From Dorea formicigenerans (lineage in GTDB: Bacteria; Bacillota; Clostridia; Lachnospirales; Lachnospiraceae): DNA of 64,000 nucleotides. The stretch spans positions 2,787,423 to 2,851,422 of the forward strand of contig NZ_CP102279.1 of assembly GCF_025150245.1 (NCBI RefSeq), in the 5' to 3' direction. A program made the position numbers and the translations under genes. The notes below the pieces were generated by a model. The model saw only the letters and a list, made by a program, of their open reading frames with translations. It was not told the DNA's origin and did no database searches. This document shows positions 34,301 to 43,610 of the stretch, one piece after another. Numbering within the stretch: the stretch's first letter is position 1; each line of letters begins with the position of its first letter.

Positions 34301-35635
34301 ATGACACAGGATATGACGAAGGGTAAGATTATGCCCATGCTTATTAGATTTACAATTCCACTTGTACTGGGAAATCTGTTCCAGCTTACTTACAACGCCG
34401 TAGACAGCATTATTGTGGGACATTTTATCGGAAAAGAGGCACTGGCTGCGGTCGGTATCTGCAATCCGGTCACGACATTGGTCATTCTGTTTCTGAATGG
34501 TCTGTGCATGGGCGCGAGTATTCTGATCGGCACGTATTACGGGGCGAAAGATTACGATACTCTCTCACGCCAGATCAGTACGACTATGATTTCAGGATCT
34601 GTATTTTCTGTAATTCTAACCATTCTCAGTATTGGAATTGCGAAATCACTTCTCAGATTGCTACAGGTAGACGCATCTATTTTGGATATGACGACTTCTT
34701 ACCTTCGCATCATATTTGTAGGACTTATGTTTACATTTTTATATAATTTTTTCTCCAGTACATTAAGAGCCCTCGGAGACAGTAATTCACCACTGTATTT
34801 TTTGATCATAAGTGCGATTCTTAATGTTTTCGGAGATTTGTTTTTTATCATTGTACTGAAAGCAGGAAGTAATGGCTGCGCTGTTTCCACTGTTATCAGT
34901 GAGGCACTGTGTTGTATTTTCTGTATGATCTATGTGCAGAAAAAAGTACCACTCCTTCAATTAGGAAAGAAATGGCTCATTTTCGATCGTTCCCTGTTAA
35001 AGCGTACAATTGCATACGGCTGGGCATCTGCAATGCAACAGGCAACTGTACAGCTCGGAAAAATCGGTGTTCAGGCAATTGTTAATACTATGGGTGTGTC
35101 TGTTGCCGCTGCATTTACCGCGGTCAACCGGATTGATGACTTTGCCTATACCCCGGAGCAGAATATAGCCCACGCCATGACAGCACTTATGGCGCAGAAT
35201 AAGGGGGCGAAAAGAAATGACCGGATGCGTGAAGGCTTCCGATGTGGACTGGTACTGGAGACCATTTACGGCATCCTCATTTTTATTGTCTGTTTTGTTT
35301 TCGCAAGACATCTGATGATGCTCTTTGTGAAAGATGAGGAAGTTATCGGGCACGGTGTTACTTATCTGCACCTGATTTCCATAATGTATATCTTGCCGGC
35401 TATCACCAATGGACTTCAGGGATTCTTCCGTGGAATCGGTGATTTGAAGATTACCCTGATCAGCAGTTTTGTCAATATGGGACTTCGGGTTCTTGTTGCC
35501 GCACCGCTCGTTCTTGTATGTGGATTTGGAATTGAAGCACTGCCATTCTCCTACCTGGCAGGCTGGATTGGAATGCTGGTAGCAGAATTACCACTGTTGA
35601 TACATACTTACAGAGAATCAAAAATCACCGGCTAA
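34301..35635 (+). CDS. MATE-family multidrug/metabolite exporter
   Basis: 444 residues, 12 hydrophobic helices. PLVLGNLFQLTYNAVDSIIVG is the MATE N-terminal signature and the second half repeats it. The ATG at 34301 follows AGGGAGAG; an in-frame start at 34208 would add 31 residues not typical of the family. It exchanges Na+ or H+ for cationic compounds. It is on the same strand as cyuA, 138 bases later, and may be co-transcribed. Confidence 0.9.
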   Translation: MTQDMTKGKIMPMLIRFTIPLVLGNLFQLTYNAVDSIIVGHFIGKEALAAVGICNPVTTLVILFLNGLCMGASILIGTYYGAKDYDTLSRQISTTMISGSVFSVILTILSIGIAKSLLRLLQVDASILDMTTSYLRIIFVGLMFTFLYNFFSSTLRALGDSNSPLYFLIISAILNVFGDLFFIIVLKAGSNGCAVSTVISEALCCIFCMIYVQKKVPLLQLGKKWLIFDRSLLKRTIAYGWASAMQQATVQLGKIGVQAIVNTMGVSVAAAFTAVNRIDDFAYTPEQNIAHAMTALMAQNKGAKRNDRMREGFRCGLVLETIYGILIFIVCFVFARHLMMLFVKDEEVIGHGVTYLHLISIMYILPAITNGLQGFFRGIGDLKITLISSFVNMGLRVLVAAPLVLVCGFGIEALPFSYLAGWIGMLVAELPLLIHTYRESKITG

Positions 35636-35704
35636 TATTTTAGGCTATGCAAGCACTGCTTTCTCATTAGCAAATCAGGAAGGACTTCTAGTATAGAATA
35701 TTTT

Positions 35705-35737
35705 TGCGACCGACATTCATGCCGGTCGCATTTTTAT
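35705..35737. terminator. bidirectional terminator after the MATE gene
   Basis: TGCGACCG (35705-35712) / CGGTCGCA (35723-35730) with T5 after it and A/T-rich sequence before it; serves the convergent MATE and surface-protein genes. Confidence 0.88.
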
Positions 35738-35763
35738 ATTAGCAAATTTACATCTGCTGTATA

Positions 35764-38670
35764 CTATTTTCTTTTCTTAGCAACTACTGTAATACCTGCC
35801 ATTCCTGCACAGGAAACTACAAAGAGTGCAGCCCAGAGTAATACATTGTTTGTATCTCCTGTCTTAACTGTATTCACATTTGCTGCAGTCTTAGTTGCTG
35901 ATGTAATCTTTCCATTATTTCCAGAATCACCACTATTACCTGTGTTACCATTGTTTCCGGAGTTACTATTATTGCCAGTATTTCCGTTGCCGGAACCGTT
36001 ATTTCCGTTATCCCCGTTATCGCCATTATCGGAACCGTTATTTCCGTTATCCCCGTTATCGCCATTATCGGAACCATTATTTCCGTTATCTGTTGTTGTA
36101 AATTTCTCTAATGGAGGCAGTACATTAATTCCAGCTTTCCAGTACAAATCGGCTAACGGATCATTCTCAGCACCGCTGATCATTGTTCCGTCTTCAATAT
36201 GAGTGCTTGAACTGATAACTTTTACATTTCCATCAATAGCTTTTCCAGCCTCTGCTTTTTTCGATGTATTAGCTGTTGCTCCCTGAAGGAATACATTTTT
36301 CGTTGCAATTGTTCCTTTTCCGGATACAGCATTTCCACCATTTCCCCAGAGAACATCTCCACCGATTGCAACTAACTTTCCATCTCCTGTAATCTGGCTG
36401 CCTTCTGTAATGTCAATGGCTGTTCCACCGTCTGTATAAAGCAAAGTCTTTCCGCTTCCGCCGTAAGCTACAAGTGTTGTGTCCTTATCTGCCAGAGTTA
36501 ATGTTCCATTTACACGGAGTGCCGTCTGTCCGATATCGCTTCCGCCATCATCACCTAATATAGCTACCGTACCCTTTACGGTTACATTTCCATTTGCCAC
36601 TGCAACCGGCTCAGAAGTTGTACGGTCTGTCAGATCTCCGTTTGCAAGATAATTTGCGTGAGAGTAAATTGCTGCATTTTCCAAAGCAGCACCGTCTGCA
36701 AGACGAAGTTGTCCACACAGAGACGCTCCTGTTGTAAATTCGTTGTTGAAAGAATCATAGTTCATAGAAAATGTTCCTCCGCTCTGTACATCGATAATTC
36801 CCTGTACAACAGAATCAGAAAGCGTCAGTTTACCACCATTTTCTACAATAATATGTACACTGCTGAGTACTTCCATATTTGTCAGTGTCAGATTGCAGCC
36901 ACTCGGAATATAAAGTGTCTGAGGAATATTTCCAGCTACGACCTGCTTCCACGGAATGTCATACCCCAGATATCCGTAAGTTCCGCTCTCGTGGGAACCG
37001 AACCATGCTTCCAAATACGCTGGCACACGGACGCTCTCTTCCTCACCGTTTACATTACTTCCAAATTTACTGATTGCCCATGGTTCCATAATATCCCATG
37101 CATAGAGTCCATTTCCATAATCTTTAAAATTCTCTTTCTTCATCTGGTCTGCAAGCGTTTCCTCGCCGCTGTAAATTCTGAATGGCAGTGTGTTGCTGAC
37201 TGCGCTACGTCCCTGCTGATCCTCAATAGACACGGAAACCAGATAACTTCCAGGATCTTTTGGCGTACCGCTAAGTGTCAGATCACTGCTGATCGTCATA
37301 TATACGCCCTGCATACCGCTGTCACTGTCTGCAGATGTTCCTTTTTCTGTGTCCGGAACGATGCTAACACTGCATTTGCTTCCATTCAATTTAATCTTAG
37401 CCATATTATCCAGCTCTTCCCAATCCTTGTCAGCAACGTCTTTTCCTTTTTCTACCAGTGCGCCGTATACTTTCACTGCACTGTTCTTATTGCTTGAGGA
37501 ACCGCCGACACTGGCGCTGGACACTCCATCATAATCTTTCTGTCCTACGATTGCCGCCTCAAATTCTCCTTCGATTTTTACATGAAGCTCGTATGGATCT
37601 CCCTTGCCATCATCTTCTACAAGAGAAGCGTTTCCATTTGTATCAATGACAAGCTTAAATGTCAGATCATCATATCCATTTGCAGAAATTGCAACTACAT
37701 CTCCGCTCTTCAATGCTGGAATTTCAGGATTAGCGACAAAGTCTTTTGTTGCAAAGATAAGTTTATTGTTATCTGTATCTTTTTTGTATGCTCCACCTGC
37801 TGACAAGCTATAGGACCTCTCTTCCCATGCTGTAGTATTTACCTTCACATCTGTAATTTTTCCTACATAACCATCTGCATTTTTGAATTCAAGTTCCCAG
37901 TTATTCCCAAAGTAATCTGTTCCAATGCTGACCTGGCTTAATTCAATTACACCATTCTGTACCGGTGTTTTCTCCTTAAATGCCGCGGATACTGTGACAT
38001 TTTCTGCCGGCATTGTAAATGTATAAGTTTCTCCAAAACCGGTCACGTCAACATTTTTATTGTTCTCAGTTGTTACTGTCACTGCATCAATCTCGTAGTT
38101 TTCAGCCGGTGTTGCTGTTACAGTCACTGTATCTCCTGCTTTCAGGTCTTTATCTTTATCCAGTGCTACTGTACCGTTAGAAGCTTTCTTTGCCATCGCT
38201 GTGTATGTAGCCTCTGTATTTCCGCCAGTTGTATCTTTCTTTACAGTTGCTGTGTACACATACGGATATGTTGAAGTATCTTTCGTCACTTCTAAGTTTA
38301 AGTCTTGATACCCCTCTGCTGTTATTTTAATGGTCGCTGGATAAGAAGGGTTGGTAAGTTTTAACGCGGTATAGCTTCCATATACTCCCATAGCACTTCC
38401 TACTTCCCATAGATTTCCACTGCTTCCCCAGCCAAGCGTACCTTTTGTATATTCTATCTCATTTACTGTGACGCTGCTGATCTTATTCATCCAGTCTGTA
38501 TCTTCAAATTCCAAAGCCATATACTCTGGCATAAAGCCAGTTACCGTACATGATTTTACTTCCGTCGGTGCTGCTTTCCCCTCTGCTGCCATTACAGGAG
38601 TAACTGTCATGGACAGTAAAAGTAACACTGACAGAAACAGTGATGCAATTCTTTTCCAATTCTTTTTCAT
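35764..38670 (-). CDS. large cell-wall-anchored surface protein with Shr-like and InlB-B-like repeats
   Basis: 968 residues from the ATG at 38670 (GGAGAGACAA upstream). Signal peptide 1-28 ending PVMAAEG. Two domains resembling the Shr-like haemoglobin-interacting domain (former DUF1533) flank a divergent InlB B-repeat (YTAMAKKASNGTVALDKDKD, then TVTATPAENYEI). A later right-handed beta-helix-like region (about 600-880) is followed by an Asn/Gly/Asp-rich linker and a sortase tail VKTGDTNN, hydrophobic helix, KKRK. The LPXTG proline is replaced (NTVKTGD), as in other Lachnospiraceae variants. Haem or host-protein binding is only suggested by the domain. Confidence 0.85.
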   Translation of the reverse strand: MKKNWKRIASLFLSVLLLLSMTVTPVMAAEGKAAPTEVKSCTVTGFMPEYMALEFEDTDWMNKISSVTVNEIEYTKGTLGWGSSGNLWEVGSAMGVYGSYTALKLTNPSYPATIKITAEGYQDLNLEVTKDTSTYPYVYTATVKKDTTGGNTEATYTAMAKKASNGTVALDKDKDLKAGDTVTVTATPAENYEIDAVTVTTENNKNVDVTGFGETYTFTMPAENVTVSAAFKEKTPVQNGVIELSQVSIGTDYFGNNWELEFKNADGYVGKITDVKVNTTAWEERSYSLSAGGAYKKDTDNNKLIFATKDFVANPEIPALKSGDVVAISANGYDDLTFKLVIDTNGNASLVEDDGKGDPYELHVKIEGEFEAAIVGQKDYDGVSSASVGGSSSNKNSAVKVYGALVEKGKDVADKDWEELDNMAKIKLNGSKCSVSIVPDTEKGTSADSDSGMQGVYMTISSDLTLSGTPKDPGSYLVSVSIEDQQGRSAVSNTLPFRIYSGEETLADQMKKENFKDYGNGLYAWDIMEPWAISKFGSNVNGEEESVRVPAYLEAWFGSHESGTYGYLGYDIPWKQVVAGNIPQTLYIPSGCNLTLTNMEVLSSVHIIVENGGKLTLSDSVVQGIIDVQSGGTFSMNYDSFNNEFTTGASLCGQLRLADGAALENAAIYSHANYLANGDLTDRTTSEPVAVANGNVTVKGTVAILGDDGGSDIGQTALRVNGTLTLADKDTTLVAYGGSGKTLLYTDGGTAIDITEGSQITGDGKLVAIGGDVLWGNGGNAVSGKGTIATKNVFLQGATANTSKKAEAGKAIDGNVKVISSSTHIEDGTMISGAENDPLADLYWKAGINVLPPLEKFTTTDNGNNGSDNGDNGDNGNNGSDNGDNGDNGNNGSGNGNTGNNSNSGNNGNTGNSGDSGNNGKITSATKTAANVNTVKTGDTNNVLLWAALFVVSCAGMAGITVVAKKRK
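35992..36090 (-). repeat. 39-bp tandem repeat coding the Asn/Gly/Asp linker
   Basis: Two identical 39-bp units (35992-36030 and 36031-36069) and a partial third code for 13-residue units GSDNGDNGDNGNN. Such a tract can change copy number by slippage and so alter stalk length. Confidence 0.85.
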
Positions 38671-38951
38671 TTGTCTCTCCTTCATTATTTTCTGAATTTT
38701 GTTGATAATTTTTTTCGTTTTAATCACACAAAATATATTGCCGTAATCCTCCTTTCATGCTATATTAATCAAAGCTTTGTTAGTAGATTCTAACTACAAT
38801 ACAAAATGCTACCAATAATTCCCATAACTGTCAATTTTATATTTATTTATTGATAATTATTCTTAATTAAACATATATATTTCTTTGTTTATTTTATAAT
38901 TTACATTGTAACAATATTATTTCGTTTTATTTTACTCTAAGGAGACGTGAC

Positions 38952-39977
38952 ATGAAAAAGTGCATACCTGTGTTACTTATGCTTACAATATTAATATGCG
39001 GATGTTCCAAGCAGGCTCAGGAATCAACATCTGAGCCGGTTTCAGATACATTTTTCGCCATGGATACGACTATGGATTTTCGTATTTACGGTGATAAAAG
39101 TCTTTTACAGGACGCGCAGAATGTTATCACAGATCTGGAAAAGAAAGTGTCTGTCACAGATTCTGACAGTGAGATTTATAAAATCAATGAAAATGGTTCC
39201 GGAATTCTAAGCGGTGAAGCTGACACTCTGATGAAAAATGCTCTTGAAATGTGCCGGCGTACCAACGGTGTTCTGGATATTTCCATCTACCCAATCGTAA
39301 AAGCATGGGGATTTACAACCGGAAGCTATCAGGTTCCTGACGAGGAGACAATTCAGACGCTTCTGACTAAAGTAGATTACACACAGATCCAATATGACGA
39401 AGCATCTGGAAATGTCACAATTTCGGAAGGTATGACCATTGATCTTGGCAGTATTGCCAAGGGCTATGCAGGTGAACTTGCAGCCCGGACATTGCGCGAC
39501 AAAGGTGTCACTTCCGCGCTTCTGAACCTTGGCGGAAATGTACAGACGATCGGTTCTAAGCCGGACGGATCCGCCTGGATCATCGGCATCAAGGACCCGA
39601 AAAATCCAGACACTGCCATGATGGGACTGTCCGTCACCGACCAGGCCGTTGTGACCTCCGGCGGTTACGAGCGTTATTTTGAACAGGACGGGCATACTTA
39701 CTGGCATATTATGAATCCTGCTACCGGACACCCTGCCAAGAGCGGGCTTCTGTCCGTCACAGTCGTAGGGGACAAAGGAGGAATTTGCGATGCCCTCTCC
39801 ACTTCGCTATTTGTTATGGGTCTGGATAAAGCGTATGACCTCTGGGCAGAAAGTGATGACTTCGAAGCCGTGTTCGTGGCAACCGATGGAACTGTTTACA
39901 TCACAGATGGATTAAAGGATATATTTTCATTGGCGCAAGGATATGAAGATACATCTGTAAAGATTCTGACACGTTAA
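38952..39977 (+). CDS. apbE: FAD:protein FMN transferase, lipoprotein form
   Basis: 341 residues with lipoprotein signal LTILICGCSK. Family motifs: FFAMDTTMDFRIYG, IDLGSIAKGYAGELAA, LNLGGNVQTIG, TSGGYERYFEQDGH and HIMNPATGHPA. It attaches FMN covalently to Thr/Ser of extracytoplasmic flavoproteins such as Rnf/Nqr subunits or FMN-binding-domain reductases, none of which are in this window. AAGGAG precedes the start. Divergent from the surface protein. Confidence 0.95.
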   Translation: MKKCIPVLLMLTILICGCSKQAQESTSEPVSDTFFAMDTTMDFRIYGDKSLLQDAQNVITDLEKKVSVTDSDSEIYKINENGSGILSGEADTLMKNALEMCRRTNGVLDISIYPIVKAWGFTTGSYQVPDEETIQTLLTKVDYTQIQYDEASGNVTISEGMTIDLGSIAKGYAGELAARTLRDKGVTSALLNLGGNVQTIGSKPDGSAWIIGIKDPKNPDTAMMGLSVTDQAVVTSGGYERYFEQDGHTYWHIMNPATGHPAKSGLLSVTVVGDKGGICDALSTSLFVMGLDKAYDLWAESDDFEAVFVATDGTVYITDGLKDIFSLAQGYEDTSVKILTR

Positions 39978-39985
39978 AATTCAAG

Positions 39986-39999
39986 AATGCCTCGGCATT
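39986..39999. repeat. REP-like palindrome, AATGCCTCGGCATT
   Basis: Same TCAAGAATGCCTCGGCATT text as at 10045, here just after the apbE stop codon. Confidence 0.55.
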
Positions 40000-40045
40000 A
40001 TCGTAAAACAACATATTTTCGAGCAAAATATCTCATGATTTTGTC

Positions 40046-40077
40046 ATACCTGTTCCCTGTGAGCAGGTATTTTTTTG
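40046..40077 (+). terminator. terminator of apbE
   Basis: ATACCTG / CAGGTAT stem with an 11-base loop followed by eight T (40070-40077). Confidence 0.85.
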
Positions 40078-40116
40078 TATAATCTTACATTTTTTTATTC
40101 TTTCAATAAGATTAAA

Positions 40117-40184
40117 TTGTAATTCCGGTTTTAACGTGACATAATAGAAAGGTAGTGTTAAGAAAATTTAAAAAGAAAGTTAAG
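40117..40184 (+). promoter_or_regulatory. promoter and 11-base-spaced repeats before the Na/Pi cotransporter
   Basis: TTGTAA (40117-40122), 17 bases, CATAAT (40140-40145). Just downstream GTTAAG (40157), TTTAAA (40168) and GTTAAG (40179) recur every 11 bases, one helical turn, the spacing of PhoP-type direct repeats. The position after the start of transcription would suit repression. Confidence 0.45.
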
Positions 40185-40217
40185 TGTATGTAAATAACTG
40201 ACGACAAAGGAGAAATT

Positions 40218-42026
40218 ATGGGAATATTTTCTATGGTATTGTCATTGTTAAGCGGAGTTGCTTTATTCCTGTTCGGTATGTCTTTGATGGGGGATGGACT
40301 CAAACTGGTTGCCGGTAATAAACTGGAAGCATTTCTCTACAAAATGACCAATACGCCACTGAAGGGAGTCGCACTTGGTACAGCCGTTACAAGCGTTATC
40401 CAGTCTTCCGGAGCAACGACTGTCATGGTTATCGGTTTTGTTAACTCTGGTATGATGAAGCTTCGCCAGGCCATCGGTATCATCATGGGAGCCAACATCG
40501 GAACCAGTATTACCGGTTGGATCTTATGTCTTTCTTATATAGAAGGATCTAACGGAATTGCAAGTATCCTGTCATCTGCCACAATCGCTGCGGTTGTAGC
40601 AGTTATCGGTATTATTCTTAGAATGGCGAGCAAAAGAACCGTCCACCGGAATATCGGGAACATCATGCTTGGATTTGCGATCCTCATGACCGGTATGCAG
40701 ACCATGAGCGGAGCCGTCGCACCGCTTCGAGAAAGCAAAGTATTTATGGATCTGTTAACAACATTTTCAAACCCAGTCATTGGTATCCTGGTAGGTATTG
40801 TATTTACCGCCATCCTGCAGAGTGCCTCAGCAACAGTCGGTGTATTGCAGGCTTTATCTGTAACAGGACTGCTTACATTTTCCAGTGCATTTCCGATTAT
40901 CCTCGGTATCGGTGTCGGAGCTTCCTGCCCGGTTCTGATTTCCGCAATCGGAGCGAATAAAAATGGTAAAAGAACTGCTCTTGTATACTTGCTGAATGAT
41001 ACCTTTGGAATGTTGCTTTGGTCAATCGGATTCTATATCATCAATGCATTTGTACATTTTTCATTCCTGAATACGATTATGACGCCAGTGGCCATCGCAC
41101 TTTTAAATACGGTTTTCCGTCTTGTAACAGTCTGTATTTTGTTTCCATTTATCCCAAAACTGGAGCAGCTTGTATGCTGGTTCGTTAAAGACAGTGCGGA
41201 AGAACTGGAAGATGAAGCAGACTTTGATCTTCTTGAGGAGCGTCTTCTTGACTACCCTGCACTTGCACTCGGACAGTGTCACCGTGCTATGAGCGGTATG
41301 GCAAGAAAACTTCGTAAAAATGTAAACCGCGCCATGAACCTTTTGAATGATTTCCAACTTGGCAAGTTCGATAAGGTACAGAGAAAAGAAGACCTGATCG
41401 ACCGCTATGAATCCCGTCTGGGTGACTATCTGATTAAGCTTACCAAGCATCCGATGAATTCTGTTCAGACAAGACAGGTTTCTCTTTATCTACATATGAT
41501 TAATGACTTCGAACAGATTGGAGACCATGCTGCATGCATCGCCCATATGTCTAATGAGATGAATGAGAACAAAACACAATTTTCCGAAGAAGCATGGGAT
41601 GAACTGAATGTTGTTATGGAAGCTGTCCGCGAGGAGATTAATACAACTTGCAAAGCGTTTTTGGAAAATGATAAAGAACTCTCCCAGAGAGTTGCGCCAC
41701 TTGGAATGGTCATTACAACTTTGTGCGATGAACTCAAGATCCGCCACGTTGAACGCATGAGCAACGGAGCCTGTGGCCTGGAAGAAGGGACGGTATATTC
41801 GGATATCCTGAACAGCTTCACACGTATCTCTGCCCACTGCGCAAGCGCAATGGTAGCACTGTCAAAGAACAGCGAAGAGCCTGTGGATATCCACATTCAC
41901 AACTCAAGAGTATATCCTTCCGACACGAAAGAATATAAGACCTATCTGGCAGAATATAGTCAGAAATATGAACTCATAAAAATTGAGGAACATATTCGAA
42001 GCATGGAACCGGAAGAAGTTGAATAA
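40218..42026 (+). CDS. Na/Pi cotransporter family protein with PhoU-like tail
   Basis: 602 residues. Two inverted halves each with the Na/Pi signature (TAVTSVIQSSGATTVMVIGF and TAILQSASATVGVLQAL), about eight membrane segments to residue 330, then a helical cytoplasmic PhoU-like domain (about 350-560). Imports phosphate with Na+, or may pump it out to balance turgor. AAAGGAG precedes the start. Single gene ending in a strong terminator. Confidence 0.93.
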   Translation: MGIFSMVLSLLSGVALFLFGMSLMGDGLKLVAGNKLEAFLYKMTNTPLKGVALGTAVTSVIQSSGATTVMVIGFVNSGMMKLRQAIGIIMGANIGTSITGWILCLSYIEGSNGIASILSSATIAAVVAVIGIILRMASKRTVHRNIGNIMLGFAILMTGMQTMSGAVAPLRESKVFMDLLTTFSNPVIGILVGIVFTAILQSASATVGVLQALSVTGLLTFSSAFPIILGIGVGASCPVLISAIGANKNGKRTALVYLLNDTFGMLLWSIGFYIINAFVHFSFLNTIMTPVAIALLNTVFRLVTVCILFPFIPKLEQLVCWFVKDSAEELEDEADFDLLEERLLDYPALALGQCHRAMSGMARKLRKNVNRAMNLLNDFQLGKFDKVQRKEDLIDRYESRLGDYLIKLTKHPMNSVQTRQVSLYLHMINDFEQIGDHAACIAHMSNEMNENKTQFSEEAWDELNVVMEAVREEINTTCKAFLENDKELSQRVAPLGMVITTLCDELKIRHVERMSNGACGLEEGTVYSDILNSFTRISAHCASAMVALSKNSEEPVDIHIHNSRVYPSDTKEYKTYLAEYSQKYELIKIEEHIRSMEPEEVE

Positions 42027-42049
42027 ATAATATCAAAAAAGTACGTGCA

Positions 42050-42094
42050 AAAGGAAGGTTCTTCTGCTATAGCAGAAGAAATCCTTCCTTTTTT
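42050..42094 (+). terminator. terminator of the Na/Pi cotransporter gene
   Basis: AAAGGAAGG / CCTTCCTTT outer stem with inner TTCTGC/GCAGAA and a T6 tail (42089-42094). Confidence 0.9.
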
Positions 42095-42168
42095 AATATC
42101 CAATGTCAGGGATCAAGAGCTCCCTACTATGATACCCACGGATTGTTCGCAAGCGTACTCCCACAATC

Positions 42169-42681
42169 CTATAATCTCTCCATCAAGGCATCATAAATTT
42201 CCTTTGCAACCGCCAGCTTATAAGCAAGTCTTGTAGGCTGTGGCTGCAATTCAAAATAATAAGACATAACCTCTCCATTAAGTTCAATTGCAAAATATAC
42301 CTGCCCCGGCACAGATGCTTCCAGATTCGCCGGATCTACATTCCCCATTGTTCCGGTCACACCGATTCCGATATTGGCCTTATACGCTTTTGTACAGGCC
42401 TTCGCCATTGCTTCTGCGGTCTCTTTCGAATATACCGTATACTTCTCCAGAATCTCGGCAGGAACGCCCTGCATGATTTTTGCTTCGTTGCAATAGGTGA
42501 CAAAAGCTCCTTTTAACACTGCCGATGAGCCTTCGGTATCCGTAATCAGTGACGCAATCTGCCCTGAAGTCGCAGATTCCATTGTTGTAATCGTCATATC
42601 CCGCTCAATCAAGAGCTTCGTCAGTTTTTTGTAATCATTTCTAATGTCTGATTCTTTATATATTTTTTTCATTATATTCAT
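42169..42681 (-). CDS. CinA-C family protein (nicotinamide-nucleotide amidohydrolase domain), copy 1
   Basis: 170 residues, the C-terminal CinA (PncC) domain alone: ESATSGQIASLITDTEGSSA, then YSKETAEAMA and GIGVTGTMGNVDPAN. PncC-type proteins deamidate NMN in pyridine-nucleotide salvage. A paralogue with most residues identical lies at 49350-49859, same strand. The ATG at 42681 is taken because AAGGAA is 12 bases away; an ATG at 42672 matches the paralogue's start better but lacks a site. Confidence 0.85.
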   Translation of the reverse strand: MNIMKKIYKESDIRNDYKKLTKLLIERDMTITTMESATSGQIASLITDTEGSSAVLKGAFVTYCNEAKIMQGVPAEILEKYTVYSKETAEAMAKACTKAYKANIGIGVTGTMGNVDPANLEASVPGQVYFAIELNGEVMSYYFELQPQPTRLAYKLAVAKEIYDALMERL

Positions 42682-42762
42682 TCTGACTTTTTATTCCTTC
42701 CTGATAATAGTTGCATTTATCTTGCTAGCATTAATTGTATATTCATTGATTTCATAACAAAG

Positions 42763-42933
42763 TTAGCCAACCTGCCACAGAAGTTCCGTCTGGTAGATGA
42801 TCCGGTTATTCTTCGACATGGATTTTCCCTCATTTAAGAAATCTGTTTTTTGCAGGTTCCTTTTTTAGTACATTCCCTTATAAAAAGCCGCTCCTGCTAT
42901 AACCAGTACAAACACGGCTCCAAGTCCAAACAA
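42763..42933 (-). other. two orphan coding scraps between cinA and the LysE relic
   Basis: 42865-42933 reads LFGLGAVFVLVIAGAAFYKG and stops: a lone membrane-helix C-terminus without a start. 42763-42819 is an 18-codon frame from ATG with GAGGG upstream. Neither can be named; both look like leftovers of deleted genes. Confidence 0.35.
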
Positions 42934-42936
42934 CAA

Positions 42937-43527
42937 TTATCTTAACATTCCCCAAATACACTCCAGTAATGTTAGTGCAAGGATAATGTTAATAACACGG
43001 AAATGCCGCAGATAAAACTTCTGAATCAGCACGCCTAAGCCAATCCAAGTACAGGTTGCGATTGTTCCAATCGTTGCAATAACCAACTCAAAAAACAGCA
43101 AAGCCGGAAAAGAGAACATATATCCTACAACATAACCCGTTAGTGCGGTAACTCCGAACATATAGATCTTCACATTGACAAATTGCAGCATGAAGCCTTG
43201 CAGAAACGATGCCGATTGCTCTGCGTTTTCTGTTGACGGCTTACTGAAAGCAATATGAATCGCAAGCCACAGGATATAGGCTGCTCCGATGTACTTCATC
43301 ACTTCCATTACATTTGGAAGCAAAGAATTAACTCCATATACAAAAATTGCGCATAAGATTTGTACTACATAGTAGCCTGCAAAAATTCCAAAGAACAGTG
43401 GCTTTCCTTTTTTATATCCATAGTATGTTACGGTATTTAATGCCAGAATATTTCCCGGTCACGGAGTAAAGGCATTTATAACGCAATAAATCAGAAAATT
43501 GCTCAGTACCACCATAGGCATAATCAT
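42937..43527 (-). pseudogene. LysE/RhtB-family amino-acid exporter, inactivated by an in-frame UGA
   Basis: The frame from ATG 43527 (AAAGGTGG upstream) to the stop at 42937 would give 196 residues, the family length, but codon 23 is TGA (43459-43461). It falls in the signature AFTP-stop-PGNILALNT, where the family has AFTPGPxN: a GGA to TGA change at the conserved glycine. All the rest reads cleanly, so the lesion is recent or a sequencing error. A later ATG (43323) would give only the C-terminal 128 residues. The adjacent LysR gene is probably its regulator. Confidence 0.82.
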
Positions 43528-43610
43528 CAACCACCTTTCTGCTGTTATTATATCAGCAAACAGCGGTACATACATAACACCTATTTTATATGATTATCCA
43601 TAGCCTATGA

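Noticed and set aside
35992-36090. 39-bp direct repeats as a possible CRISPR or iteron array
   Set aside because: Units are contiguous, in frame and code a Gly/Asn/Asp linker; no spacers.
36658-37497. Long plus-strand frame opposite the large surface protein
   Set aside because: Shadow of the repetitive, biased codons of the real minus-strand gene; no signal or domain.
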